A stretch of DNA of 64,000 nucleotides from Euglena gracilis (Eukaryota > Euglenida > Euglenophyceae > Euglenales). Both the position numbers and the translations under genes were made by a program. The stretch's first letter is position 1. Every line of letters starts with the position of its first letter. The stretch covers positions 30,076,667-30,140,666 of the forward strand of contig CP154956.1 of NCBI GenBank assembly GCA_039621445.1. Direction: 5' to 3'. Positions 37,347 through 49,119 of this stretch are shown here, one piece after another. Below the pieces are notes generated by a model. It worked only from the letters and a program-made list of their open reading frames with translations. It made no database searches and was not told where the DNA came from.

Positions 37347-37446
37347 GTGGAGCGCCTCAGTGGGCGTGGGGGCGACCGCCGCAGAGCCGACGGACCACAG
37401 GGCGGCGCCAGCGGCGGGCCGCAGGCAGAGCAGCGCCGCGGCGGCA
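37347..37446 (-). CDS. orphan exon encoding a hydrophobic segment
   Basis: Acceptor TTTGCAG before 37446 and donor GTAGGG after 37347; phase 2 in, phase 0 out. It encodes AAAALLCLRPAAGAALWSVG followed by SAAVAPTPTEALH, strongly GC-rich at third positions. It looks like a targeting or membrane segment. Its outgoing phase would fit the acceptor near 33830 of the zinc-finger gene, but this join is speculative. Confidence 0.4.
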
Positions 37447-38499
37447 CTGCAAATGCACAGCGGCCAGAGCCTGGATGGGGTTGGGGGGCGGCCGGCACTT
37501 TCCGGCGCAGGGGCTGCCTGGCGTGCGGCGGGGGGGATCGACCCCCGCAGGCGCACACAGAAATGCATCCGCACCAACGCTGAGGGACTGGGCAGGTGGG
37601 GTGATGGGCATTGACGTGAGTGGCATGTATGCGGATGCACGGACGCAAACGGGAGACGGGTCTGGGTGCAAAAAAAAAAAACGGTCACTAACCGCTGATA
37701 TGCATTTTTTCCCCTGCGGGGGTAAAGTGAATGCCCCTCTCCGGCAAACACGGTCCCCACTGGGAAGCGAAGGACAAGCCCTGGGAAGCGGGTGGCTCTG
37801 GGGTGTAGTAGCGCCCAGGGCACGGCTGGGACCGCGGCATTGGGGTGGGGCCTGGGAGGCGGGCCGATGGGATGGAGGGCTGCCCTCCTCCAGAAACACC
37901 CGGACCTGCTCTGGAATAGGATGGGCCCAATCGGCGGAAAGACCCAACCCACAACGGAAAAGGCACGCCGAAGGAGCGTTCCGCTTCTGTTGAAGCAGAA
38001 CCCTTTGACAGCTGTCAGCTTCCTGCGCTGCTGTGCTGGCAGCATCCCCTTCCCAAGCCCGTGCCTTGTGTGTGCGACCCAGCCTCAGTTGGTCCTCTGA
38101 GGTCAGGCAAATAAAAGTTGCTCACCACCTCTGATGACCTTCGAGGCATCAAGGGCAGGCATTCTGGCTTTTTTGAAAACGTCCCCCTTCTGTTTCAAAT
38201 TCTGTCAACTTGAGGAAAATTGCAGCTGCCGCCATTTATGCCGCCAACTGGGGGGGGGGGAGGTCACTTCCATTCTTCCCAAAAACAGTCAGCAACTTTT
38301 TTTGGAGAAACCAGTCAGCCACTCCCCCGGGGGTCTGCCAATGACGAAGTGAGTGTATGACCCCCAGTCCCAGGGGCCCACATTGGGAAAGAGGGCGTTG
38401 TGCAACTGCGAATAGGAATGAAAACATTCATTCAACAATGCTGTTGCAATTCCAATTCGACGGAAATGGCAGGTAAGCGCCTTCGGTCAACACCTCTTT

Positions 38500-39235
38500 G
38501 GGTCCCACATCGCCGTGCGTCGCCCAGCATCGCCCTGCACTGCCTTTGTGGTCCTTAATGGTGCCCCTTTTGCTCCTTGGTTGTTGTCAGCTGCTTTTGG
38601 TCACCTTGGTCTTTCTGTGTTGTTTTGGCCACTGTTGGCCCTCCTGATGTGCTTTTTGCCACTTTTGGTCGCTGTTGGCTGCTTTTGGCTGCTTTGACCC
38701 ACATCCGCTCTAGCAATGGCATCTTCACATCCTCTCCAATTGCCACATCCCGAATCTGCTTCAGCAGCTGCATCTGCTGCAATAGCCGCATCCCGCATCT
38801 GCTCATTAGCCGCATCAATTCCAGTAGCCGCATCCTGTGTCCGCTCCAATTCCCGTGTGCCAGCATCCCGCATCCACTCTAATACCCGCATCCCCACATC
38901 CCCGCATTCGCTAGCCAAATCCGACAGCCCACAAAATGATACAAAACGTTCAAAAATCGTCAAAAAGTGAAGAGAAAAAAAGAGCAAAAAATCAACCAAA
39001 AAAATTAAAAAGTGCCTTAAAATGGCCAAAAAAAGCCCAAAGCAGGAGAAAAAGGCCTAAACCGACCAAAAGTGGGCAAAAGCAGCCAAAAACTGTCACA
39101 AATAGTCAACAATGGTCAGGAAATAATGAAAATGGCCAAAAGGGGCAAAAAAAAACAACCAAAATGGCCAAAAGTGCCAAAAGCGGAAAAATTTTTCCAA
39201 AAAAACGCCAAAAACGATCAAAAAATGGCCAAAGA
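38500..39235. repeat. second copy of the repeat found as an intron in gene B
   Basis: CATCGCCCTGCACTGCC, TTGCTCCTTGGTTGTTG, a CGCATCC/CGCATCTGC-rich tract (38700-38910) and ACCAAAAGTGGGCAAAAG-type sequence follow in the same order as at 28300-28930, at moderate divergence. Confidence 0.65.
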
Positions 39236-40598
39236 TCTTAATGGAGGTTAATCTGATAATAATTTCCTCAAGGACCAACTTCGGCTGCCCAAAAAAAATC
39301 CCTGCAATAATGGCCAAGGGAAAAAAGGAAAGGGAATCACCGAGAATCATCGAAACAATCACAAAAATCGACAAAATTTGAGTCAGAATAAATGTAAAAA
39401 GAGCGTCCATTGGCCAAAAAAAAAACAACACCCCTTCAAATGTCCGGGGACCTAATGAAGTGCTTTCGTGGTTCAGTATTCACTTTGCCATTGAATGATC
39501 CCTCCAACTTAGTTTTGCCCAAAAAAAAATTTCACAAAAAATCTTAAAAACATGAAATATTTAAATTTTGAATGAAATAATTTATCAAAATTATTTGACA
39601 GCAGAAATTGGGGGGAAAGCCACAAACTTTACCACAAACAAAACATGACTACAAAAAAGCTACAAACAAAACATGCAAACTTTGCCGAAAGTTGCAAAAA
39701 TTTCGCAAATCTAGCAAAATTTTAAACAAAATAGCAAATTCTCTAGCATTCCTTTTTGAAACATTTGAGGTACAGCTGGAATTTATGGTATCTTCCATTT
39801 TGAGTTGATGTGTGCTGTGGGAGAAGGGGGGGGGGGATTGCAGGGCGGAAAAAAACGCGGAAAACTTTACGGAAATTGCGAGGAAATTGTGGAATATTGC
39901 AAAAAAAATTGGACATCAATTCCCCCCGGTGCAATTGGTGAGAACTTGTGTTTTTGCAAAAAAAAAAAAAATGATCATCTCAATACTCATTTTTTATGTG
40001 ACTTCCAAAGCCTTTCTCAGAAAAAAAATTCTTGCACTCTCAGTACAGGTACAGGTCATCTGAGGATCTAAGCAGAAGAGCTTGGGACTTCGAATTCCGT
40101 TTATAAGTGGGAAGTACTGATTGGTGCATGGCGCTAAACTAGGTCGGAGCGCACGTTCGCCAGGGGAGCCCCACGGGGTATCCGCATGGGGAGGGGGGGA
40201 AAGAGGGTTCAGAAGTGAGATATATGGGCAGGTGGCCGGCATTGGGCGGGGGTCAGAGCACCCCGGACCGCGTCACCACCACCTTTGCAAAGGGACGCCC
40301 GAAACCTCTCTCCGCAACATCCGGGGGCAGGGGCACACCGTGGCTCATCAACCATTAAGATTTGATAATTCTGGAAAAAACCACTTCATGATCCAAACAA
40401 AAAAGGGCCATAAAATGAAATAAAAATGTAAATGCAAATGAAAATGAAAATGAAAACGAATGATCAAACGTCTGTCAATTTACGATGATTCAGAATCGCA
40501 ATATGTCGAACATGGTCGCGAAAAATTCCAGAAATAAATCAAAAGGTCCATAGATATGTCCCGAGGAGAGTTTGGCATCCCGACAGCCCGAATCCCAT

Positions 40599-43500
40599 TC
40601 ATTTGCGTCCAGAGTCAGGGTGCCCGCTGGGTGCCCGCTTGTCCCCGACAGCCTTGGCCAGAATGAAAAACGGCGAGCCGTGGTTGTCTGCCACCGACGG
40701 CAGCTTCGCCAACCGTTCCACGAGGTCCAGTCCAGCCACGACGCGGCCCACCACGAGGTTGGTGGCGTCCAGCCCCGGGGCTGCCTCCGTCCCGGGTGGG
40801 CCAGCCCCGTGGAGGGGCGAACCATGGACCTCCAAAAAACACAACGCACAAACATGCACACACTCTGCGATAAGAAAATGGACAAAAACCCAGGCAACTC
40901 GCATCACAAAATCATTCTGATTCCGGAACATGCTTGTGCTTACCAACCGGGGGGGGAGGGGGGTGGGTGGGTGCTATAGGGTGCCTGCCCCTAGCAGGCA
41001 CACCCCCCGGGGGGGGGATAGGGGTCCGGGGGGGACCCAGAAAATTTTCATTGAAAATGGCCTTTTCCGGGCCGGGGTCGGAGGGAGGTGCCTGCTAGGG
41101 GCAGGCACCCCCCAAAACCCTACCCCCGGGGGGGGGGGAGGGTCGGATCGGGTGCTATGGGGTGCCTGCCCCTAGCACCCCCCCCCGTGGGGTAGGCACC
41201 CGACTAAGCACAAGCCTGTTCCAGAAACAAGCATTGTTCTCTTGGATAAAAAAAGACAGAAAAGGTTTTGGAGAAAATATTGGACGCAAGGTCTGGTCCA
41301 AATCAGTACATACGTGATCCAAAAAAGGCAGATTTTTTGAGACAAGTAAATCAACTCTCTGTTGATTTACGCTGATTTATAACAGGGATGTCCCTGCTGA
41401 AGGGCGTTCCAGACAAACAAGTTGTCTTCAGCTCCCAACTTGCTTTCCTTCGATAAGTGCAGATTTGCCACAGTTTCACTTGGGTACACCCATGGCTCTT
41501 CGGTAGGCATTCAGGAGACAATCCCCGGCTTCGCTTGAGCGGCACGTCAGGGGCGGCCCAGCCGTGATACAAAACGCAGTGCCGTTGGGCGGGGCGGGGC
41601 CGACCGGTTTCCGCACCGTCACCATTTGCCCATTGCGGGCCACCAGCTTCTCCTGGAACACCTGTGGCGTGCCGGCGGCGCCTCCCCGGGCGAGTCTCAC
41701 TGACGGGGGGGGGGGGGGCGGGGGGGGCCCCGGACTCCATCACAGGTTTCTTTTAGGACCCGGGGGGGGGGGGGGGGCCGGACCCACCCAACCCCTGGGG
41801 GGGGGGGGGGGCTCGGCTGGGACCCACCCACCAACCCCTTTCCTCACCCCCAGGTCACGAAACTTTAAAAAAAAATCTCTGGACCCCATAAACCCCCCCC
41901 AAATAATAAACCCCCCCCTGAGGACCGACTTCGGCCGCCCAAATAATAAACCCCCCCTCGACAGGTGTGAAGCCAAAGAAAAACAGAGTCAAAAATTAAC
42001 AGAAATGTTGCCAAAAATCACAAGAATGGGACAAATTGGTGCAGAAAATGTGCCAAAAAATCACCCAATTTTCAAAAAAGCCCAAAAATGCCAAAAAAAG
42101 TGACCATTGGGGCCTGTGGAGGGGTTTTCGGTTTTTGCCTTCGAAATTTTTGGCCAAATAATAACCCCCCCAAATAATAACCCCCCCCCTGGACCCTGAC
42201 TTCGGGTGTCCAAATAATAAACTGGGGGGGTTTATTATTTGGGGGGGGGGGTTTACTCCGGGGGTTGCATGCCCCAAAAACCGGGCATCCCCCCCAGAAA
42301 TTGCCACCTCAGTATGGAACTACTTTGACAAGGGCGAATTTTTTAACGACCCCCCCCCGGGTCCAGCCCAGAGTCTGGAGAATTTGGGCTGGCAGGAACA
42401 AAGCTGCTCCCTCCCCCCCCCCCTTCCCCCCACAGGGGTCCTGGGCTGGAGCTGGGCCCGACCTGGGGTCGAACTGGTTTCCAAAAAAAAATCGAAATCA
42501 AAAACGTGTCCCAAAAAAAACTGCCAATTACGCAAAAAAAAAATCAAGTTTTTGACCCCAAATTTGCCCTGGCCATCCCTTTTCTGACCCGTCTTTGGCC
42601 CATTTTTGCACCCTCGAAAGCAAAAAAAAATTGTCCCCGTCCAGCCGCCCAAGGGGTATAGAAATAAATAAAACTCTTTGAGGGGAAGACAGAAGGTTGT
42701 ATGGGAATCTCGGAGGGGGGGTGGGGGGGACCCCCTTCCAAAACTGGGGGTGGACCCCTCCAGTTTTTGGTCGCCGAAACTTCGGCCGTTTTTTGGGTCA
42801 AAAATCAATTTTCTAAAATTGCTTAAAAATGGCGGGGAATCAGAGGAAATGTCAGGAGAATCAAATTGAAGCCCTTAAAATGCCCCATCTAACAGTATTT
42901 TGATTTCCGTGCAACTCCCCGAGTTACGGCCATTTTTCGGCCATTTCATGTTGAGCCTCAAGAGGGTCCTAAATATATACCCGGCAAGAAGCGTCGGAAT
43001 TTTTTTTGCCCCCGCAGAGGAGGCGGAGGGGGGTGGGGGGACCCCCTCCCAAAACTGGGGGGGGACCCCCCAACCACCTTACCCCCCTAGGGGGGGGGGG
43101 GTGACCCCCCTACCACCTACCTCATGCCTGCGGAGTTTCCCATACAACCCTGGGGGAAGGGGGGTCCTGGGCTGGAATAAGGTTGGTGGCTGGCTGGACC
43201 CCGGGGGGGGGGGGGGTCAAATTCTCTTAACTACGCCCTGGCTCCGACATTTGGGCATCTTCAGTGCAGTGTTGCCTGCTGCTGCAGTTGCTGCCTTTGT
43301 CAGGGAGACCAGAGAGCATTGGGGGATATAAGTGACCAGAGGCCTAACCACGGAGAAACCAAGCGACACGCAGCCCAGGCTCCAATGGCTGAACTGCAGA
43401 GCCGGCCTCCGCCCTCCAGCGGCCGGGAGGGGGCCGGGCGCTGCTGCGGACGAGGAGGGACACGACGCCAGGCCCATCGTGGCGGCGGGCGGCGGTGCCC

Positions 43501-46500
43501 AGCGCCGCCTCCAGCTTCAGGACGAGGGCCCCCTCCGCCCCACCTCGCCGCCGCCAGACACCCCCCCCCCCGCAAGACGGGACTCGCCCCCTCGGACCCC
43601 AGTTGGCATCTCCCCCTCCCCCCCCAGAGCCGGGAGCCTCCACGGGAGAGACTTGGAATGGCCGCATCGCATACGTGGTGTCAGCCCTCAGGGAAGGGGA
43701 AACGGTGTTCAGGAAACTGGGGTGGAGGTCGATGAACGTTTGAAATGTCGGCTCCGGGCTTCTTCTTAAGACCTTCAAGGGACCCCTGGGGGGAATTACC
43801 GTCGGGAGAAAACACCCAACCCCCCATTTCTTCATCACTTTCCTCATCATTTCTTCAGGGGTGAATTTTTTCAGGTGTAACTCACAGAAAACCGCCTCAA
43901 TACCCCCATTCCCCCATTTTTGACCCATTTTTTCGGCTCAACCCAAACCCAGGTCCATTGAACAGGACTCCCTCAGCGATGGTCCATGCTTCAGGCTGTC
44001 GTCCCAGCACGGAGCTGTTTGCCGCCCAACCACAGCCTGGGACCCCCAATGGGGACCTGGCGGTGGGTGGGGGGGTTGAGTGGCCGCTTGCTGCGCCACG
44101 GGGCTGTGCGCCGCAGGGGGAAGGGTTTGCCCTGGACCCATCCATCCCCCCCCCCCGGGGTGGCTTCCGAAGCTGAAAGGAAGCCTGGTTGGCTGACACC
44201 TTCGTCTGCGCTGCACCTCTTGGGGCGGCCGAGAGAGGGAGCCCTGGGTGCGGTGGACGCACCGCCTGCGATGGGGCTGCGCTCCGCCTCCGAGATGGAC
44301 AGCTGGGGCACCTCCCCCACCCACGGCCAAAGCCCCCCCCCCCCCCTGCAGGCCCCAGGGGGCCGGCAGCCTCAGGGGCGCCACAGCGTTGTGCCTGCCA
44401 CTGGGCGACCTGGTGGACTACCGGTGGTGGGGGGGGCGGTGGACGGGGGGCATTCGGAGGGGGGAGATCCACCGCTGGAGAGCACACCAGGGTCCTGCGT
44501 TTCGCCCAAAAGTGAGGAGGGAGGGGCGGAAGGAAGCACGAAGAACTGGAACGCAAGCACGCACAAAACAAGCGAAGTTCGATTTGAGCACTGTGTAGGG
44601 TCTGGCTGGAACAAAGAAAATGATTTTCGAACTTTTTGGAAGAAACTTTGGTTCCAGAATTATGTGCTTGCGGCAGGAAAACTACCATAAAACTAAATGA
44701 AAAGGTTTCGAACTGAAGAAACTATTTTGGGGAGGCCACAGGGGAAATATCATTCGAAACACAGAACTTTCTGAGTGTAAGCTATTTCTGAGCAGAACTC
44801 AAAAATCATCACAAAATCAAAAATTGCCACGGAGAACAAAGATGGGCTTGTAAAGTGGGAGGAAAGGGTGGGGAATGGTGGACAAAATGGATGAACATCC
44901 GGAGGAATGGATGAATGAGGAAAAAAGACAGGCTGAGAGGAAGGGGGCGTCCACATTTTGCCAAGCTTTTCGACGTTGGGAAGCTGAAAATGCGATTTTT
45001 GTATTTTTTTCAAATTTGGGATGTCCGTCTGCTGGACAAGTATGATGCCCGTAACAACATCCAGCGGTCGTGCTAGAACCATGATAGGATTGGGGGGCCC
45101 TGAGTGCACAAAGGAGTTGGCAATGAAGTCCACCTTGGAGCGGCGGTAACCAACGCCGCCGGTGTTGGCGGCGAGGTCGAGAAATCGCTGCGCTGGCAGC
45201 ACACCGTTGCCGGCTCTCTTTCCCCTTTGAAAAGCCAGGCACTCGCTGTTTGAATGCCAACCAGTCACTTCGGACCCCCAAAGGGTGGGGATCACTTTTG
45301 CTACTCGGCCCCGAGAAGACCCAAAAATCAGGGTTTGATTTTAGGGCACAGGGGGTCGAGACCCCCGTCAAGCACGGGGGGGGGGGGGGGGGCCACTCCC
45401 CAACCTGAACAGTGGCATGGCCCCATTTTCAGCCCGGCGCAAAGCGAAGCCAAAGAAACTTTACAAAAAAAACTACCCAAATATAGCGATTTTGAGCACT
45501 TTGAGGGAAAGGAAACCACAAAAAAAACATAAAAGTTTTCGGTGCAAAGCAACTAAAGCAACTGGAAGGAGTTTGATCTGTTCTTTGGAGGGTCCAGGTC
45601 GGTCGCCGAGGGGGGTCGCCCTCACCCAAACACTGTTCGCAATCTGGGCAACTAATTTTTGGCAGGGCACGAAGCTCTGGGTCGAAATGTTTTGCCTCCC
45701 AAAATCCGCCGAAAAACACCATTCCGGGCACTTTTGAGGACAAAAATTTTGAGCAAAAAAGTGCAAAAGATTTTCGGCACAAAGCCAGGAAAAAACGGGG
45801 GGCTTTGGGTACCTCCCCCGGGTTGGTCCACAACTCTCCCTGGGCCGACGGCTTCAGACCCCCTCCACCTCTCTCTGGACCAGGAGGGGGTACCACAACC
45901 TGCACACCCTCCTTATGTCAAACCCTGGTCCAGACCACTCATTGCCGGTGGGTGAGATGGACCCACTCCCCTTGGTGGGGCTGCCCCCCTGCTCAAGGAA
46001 AGCCGTGGCACCTTCCTTATCGAACCCAGCCCAAAATCGGTGACTTTCGACCAGGAGTCAGGTCACTCTCGCATCACTCTCCGAGGTGGGGTCGGCCATT
46101 TCTGAGGCTGGCCACCCCCCCCCGGTGGGGGCTGGGGGGGTTCTTACCACGTTCAAAAACCAGTGGCTCAAAAGCATTAGAGTTCGGCCAAAAACCCAAG
46201 ATTTCCAGCACCACAAGCAACCAGGCTTTTGCTTAAGGACCCCGGGGGGGGGGGGGGGGGGGGGGGGGTACAGGCTAGCCAATCGGCTAGACACTGGAAA
46301 AAGTGGACTAGCTAGACCCCCCTCCCCCCGGGGGGGGGGGGGGTCCGGGGGTCCCCCGGACTGGAAAAAAAAATTTCCTCCGGCGCTGCGCGCCGGAGGA
46401 AAAATGAGGTTTTTAACAGGTTTTTGGCTGATTTTGTTCCAAAAATTCCCAAAAATGGCCAAAAACGGGCATTTTTGGCCATTTTGGGGGGGTCCCAAAA

Positions 46501-48340
46501 AAAATTTTCGGCGCTTCGCGCCGGTCACTGGAAAAAAATTTTCCACTAGCTAGCCCTGCTAGCAAACCCCCCCGGGGGGGGTCTGCTAGAAAACCCACCA
46601 GCCAAATTTGGACTAGCTGCAGTCCAGCCCCCCCCCGGGGGGGTACTGCAATCCCTTAAGCAAATGCCTGCAAGCAACACAAGTTCTCCGGCACCAAGCC
46701 CCTTCAATCCATCCTGGTAACCACATCTTGGGGGAGATCTGGAGACAAACACCAGCCAGTTGCAAAAAAAAACCATTCAGCCGGGGGAGGGGGGGTGGCC
46801 ACTCTAAGCAATTGAATGGTCTGAAGTCCAAAATCCAGTCAGTCACTCAACAGAAAAGGAGGCAACACCCAGGGGGACACACACAAGCAGTGGTGTGGCT
46901 CCCAGCCCGACGTCAGGGAACACCTCCACAACGATTCGGCCTTCGGGCTCCCCATCCAGGGTCAAGTCGAAGAACACCTGTGTGCAGTGAGAAGGAAGGG
47001 TTGGGGACCACGGAGACACCTGCCTGGGCCAAAACGCTCTGTCTCTGAAGGAAACAACCTTCTCTTGGATGGCGCACACGACACGGCAGCGCGACGAGCA
47101 TGGGACTGCTGCCATCCAATGACATCTCAAACAAAGGGTCTGGGGAGAATGATGGCCCCATGCAAACCATGCCATCGGGCTGAACAAGGTCGCCGCCCAC
47201 CCATTCCCTGGGGGGGGGGGGGGCTTAGGGAACCCAGACTTGGGATGTCCATTTGGGGGGCTGAAAAATATTTCAGCTCTTCGCACCAAAGACAGATGAA
47301 AACTCTCCTTCCAGGGAGCAACAGCTCAGCTGCCTTGAGGGCTGACCAGCCTTCAAAAAGTAACGGGCTGCGAGAGACCCCATGCGGAAAGTGATGAAGA
47401 AATGGGGGGTTGGGTGTTTTCTCCCGACGGTCATTCCCCCCAGGGGTCCCTTGAAGGTCTTAAGAAGAAGCCCGGAGCCGACATTTCAAACGTTCATAGA
47501 CCTCCACCCCAGTTTCCGAACACCGTTTCCCCTTCCCTGAGGGCTGACACCACGTATGCGATGTGGCCACCAGGGAATTTCTTAAGGACCCCCCGGGGGG
47601 GGGGGGGGTCCAGCCTCCGGCTGGCAAAAAGGCTGCTGGCTGGATTTGAGCTGCTGACTGGACCCCCCCCCCCGGGGGGTGGGGGGGAGGGGGCTCCGGG
47701 GCTGGAGGGGGCTGGGCTGGGCTGGGTCGAGAAAAAACAAAATTTTCTAACACATTTTTGCCATTTTCGACATTTTGATGGGTGGAGCTAGATCAAGGCT
47801 GGGGGGCTGTGATGGAGGGGCTGTGATGAGGGGGAAAAATGCAGGGATAAATGAGCTGGGCAGCCCATTTGGCTGGCCAGCCTGCGGCCGGCTGGCCCGG
47901 CCTTCGGCCGGCTGGCCCGGCCTCCGGCCGGGCTGGACAACTTTATTTCACTCGACCCCCGGGGGGGAGGGGGCTCCCAGCCCGAATTTGGGCTGCTGCC
48001 TGGATTTGAGCTGCTGGCTGGCTGGACCCCCCCCCCGGGGGGTCGGGTACCCTCCGGCTTAAGAAATTCCCTGGTGGCCACGCTTCTCACCACCACCCGG
48101 CGAACCACGCACCTGCGGCGGCCGGGCGGCCGCGGCCGGGGTGGCCTCCTCCGCGGCCCCGGCCCCGAGCGGTAGCGCGTGCGCCGCGAGGAGGGCGGCC
48201 GGCCACTGCAGCAGCCGGCGGCGGGAGAGTTCGTGGGCCGGCTCCGACAGCGCCACGGGCAGGGGGTCTGCGGGTGATGACAGCACCGGGAGGCGGCGCT
48301 CCTTCCTGTGCTTCGGTGCGGTGGTGCGTTTCTCGGGCAG
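40599..48340 (-). CDS. thylakoid-lumen type cyclophilin (peptidyl-prolyl cis-trans isomerase)
   Basis: Exons on the minus strand: 48340-48113, 46977-46885, 45187-about 45110, 44302-44263, 43543-43452, 41661-41546, 40780-40599 (stop TGA). The first listed exon carries a twin-arginine type lumen signal: SRRRLLQW, then AALLAAHALPLGAGAA. Then follow the PPIase start VFFDLTLDGEPEGRIVVEVF, RFLDLAANTGGVGYRRSK, LSISEAERSPIAGG, LEAALGTAARRHDGPG, EKLVARNGQMVTV, PPNGTAFCIT and LDATNLVVGRVVAGLDLVER, GSPFFILAKAVGDKRA. This order fits the plant CYP26-2/CYP28-like lumenal subgroup. The true start exon, with the plastid transit peptide, was not found. The 41546/40780 junction is out of phase unless an earlier donor (GTATCA inside GTAFCIT) is used. 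A short piece after KVDFIANSF may be a missed micro-exon. Role: prolyl isomerisation or folding in the lumen (inferred). Confidence 0.82.
40929..41218. mobile_element. hAT-like MITE, 290 bp, 8-bp TSD (one mismatch)
   Basis: TIRs CATGCTTGTGCTTA / TAAGCACAAGCCTG, flanked by TTCCGGAA (40921-40928) and TTCCAGAA (41219-41226). The interior repeats GGTGCCTGCCCCTAGCAGGC-type hairpins with C/G runs. It lies in the last intron of the cyclophilin gene. Confidence 0.82.
41889..42255. mobile_element. foldback element, TAAACCCCCC / AAATAATAAA family
   Basis: The left end TAAACCCCCCCCAAATAATAAA is mirrored at the right end by TTTATTATTTGG-G(n)-TTTA. A second hairpin of the same motif lies at 42211-42243, and GACTTCGG repeats inside. 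TA is present at both edges, consistent with a TA target site. It lies in a cyclophilin intron. Confidence 0.72.
42355..42690. repeat. dispersed repeat, copy 1 (second copy near 51590-51960)
   Basis: TTTTTGCACCCTCGAAAGCA followed by a long A run and TCCAGCCGCCC is matched at 51676-51735 by TTTTTGCACCTCCGAAAGCA and TCCAGCCGTCC. Blocks like GTCCAGCCCAGAGTCTGGAG occur in both regions in different order. Confidence 0.7.
42691..43110. repeat. G/C-run repeat cluster
   Basis: Two copies of a CCAAAACTGGGGGTGGACCC-type block (near 42738 and 43050) flank the diverged third copy of the 220-bp repeat of 1641-2090. No coding content. Confidence 0.6.
43663..43852 (+). repeat. left arm of a ~180-bp inverted duplication
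   Basis: From ATCGCATACGTGGTGTCAGC through GGAAACGGTGTTC, GAAATGTCGGCTCCGGGCTT and CTTCTTAAGACCTTCAAGG to the GGGTTGGGTGTTTTCTCCCG region, it is nearly identical to the reverse complement of 47396-47567. Three cyclophilin exons lie between the arms. Confidence 0.88.
46222..46670. mobile_element. hAT-like MITE, 449 bp, exact 8-bp TSD
   Basis: TIRs CAGGCTTTTGCTTAAGG and CCCTTAAGCAAATGCCTG (one mismatch) are flanked by CAAGCAAC at 46214-46221 and 46671-46678. The interior has runs of G and C and a GGCGCTTCGCGCC hairpin shared with the element at 12026. GCTAGACACTGGAAAAA is shared with 27911-28107. It sits in an intron of the cyclophilin gene. Confidence 0.92.
47396..47567 (-). repeat. right arm of the inverted duplication at 43663-43852
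   Basis: Reverse complement of the left arm with a few substitutions and one-base indels. Its outer end runs directly into the target-site duplication of the MITE at 47571, so that MITE inserted at the edge of this copy. Confidence 0.88.
47571..48073. mobile_element. hAT-like MITE, 503 bp, exact 8-bp TSD
   Basis: Perfect 16-bp TIRs CAGGGAATTTCTTAAG / CTTAAGAAATTCCCTG with GTGGCCAC at 47563-47570 and 48074-48081. The interior repeats GGCCGGCTGGCCCGGCCT units and C/G runs. Its right end is about 40 bp downstream of the splice donor at 48112, inside the cyclophilin intron. Confidence 0.93.
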
Positions 48341-48835
48341 CTGTGCATTATTTGCGTCAATGAAAGCCGGTGGAATTTGCACTTTCTTTTTTGCATTTTG
48401 CACGCAAGTCCATTTGGGGTAAAGTGGACTTGGCCAAGTCCATTTGAGGTAAATTGCCTCCCAATTCTTTGATTCTTTTACTTATAAAGAGAATATCGGG
48501 ACACCTCGAATTGTATGTGCAACGCTTTTGGGCTAATTTGCAATGTAGGCTGTTGCGCAATGAAATATAAGTGCGTGCAATGGGGTGATCATATCTCCCA
48601 GTTTGCACTGCATTCACTTTTGGATGCCGTTTCTTCGTTTTGGGGGGATTTGGGTTTTTAAAAGATGTGCCAGGAGCTGCTTTGCTAAACACAATGCTGC
48701 ATAATGAAAAAAATAATGAAACTGTTCCATGTGTGGTGATGGTGTGGGGCCCACATTATGCGTGAAGCATCATGCTGCTGATACTCCTCAAACACGACGT
48801 AATGCATTGCGACATCACAATAGCACAGACAGACC

Positions 48836-49056
48836 ACCATGCTGGCCGAGGTCCACCATCGGCCGCAGCAGGCTTCTGACGGAGGCAGCGATGCCAACGG
48901 CGGCCGCGGAGAGAAGAGTGAGTACGCCGACCTGGAAGGGGGCCAAAAATCATAAGTCCGCACCCTGCGCACACCCACACCCACCCACACCCACCCACCC
49001 ATCGATGCACGAACATACACACGCACGCACACACGCATGCGAACGTGGATGCACAC

Positions 49057-49119
<63 letters not shown>

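Noticed and set aside
38700-38910. CGCATCC-rich tract that could look like an array of spacers and repeats
   Set aside because: Irregular unit length, no spacers, eukaryotic context; part of a dispersed repeat, not CRISPR.
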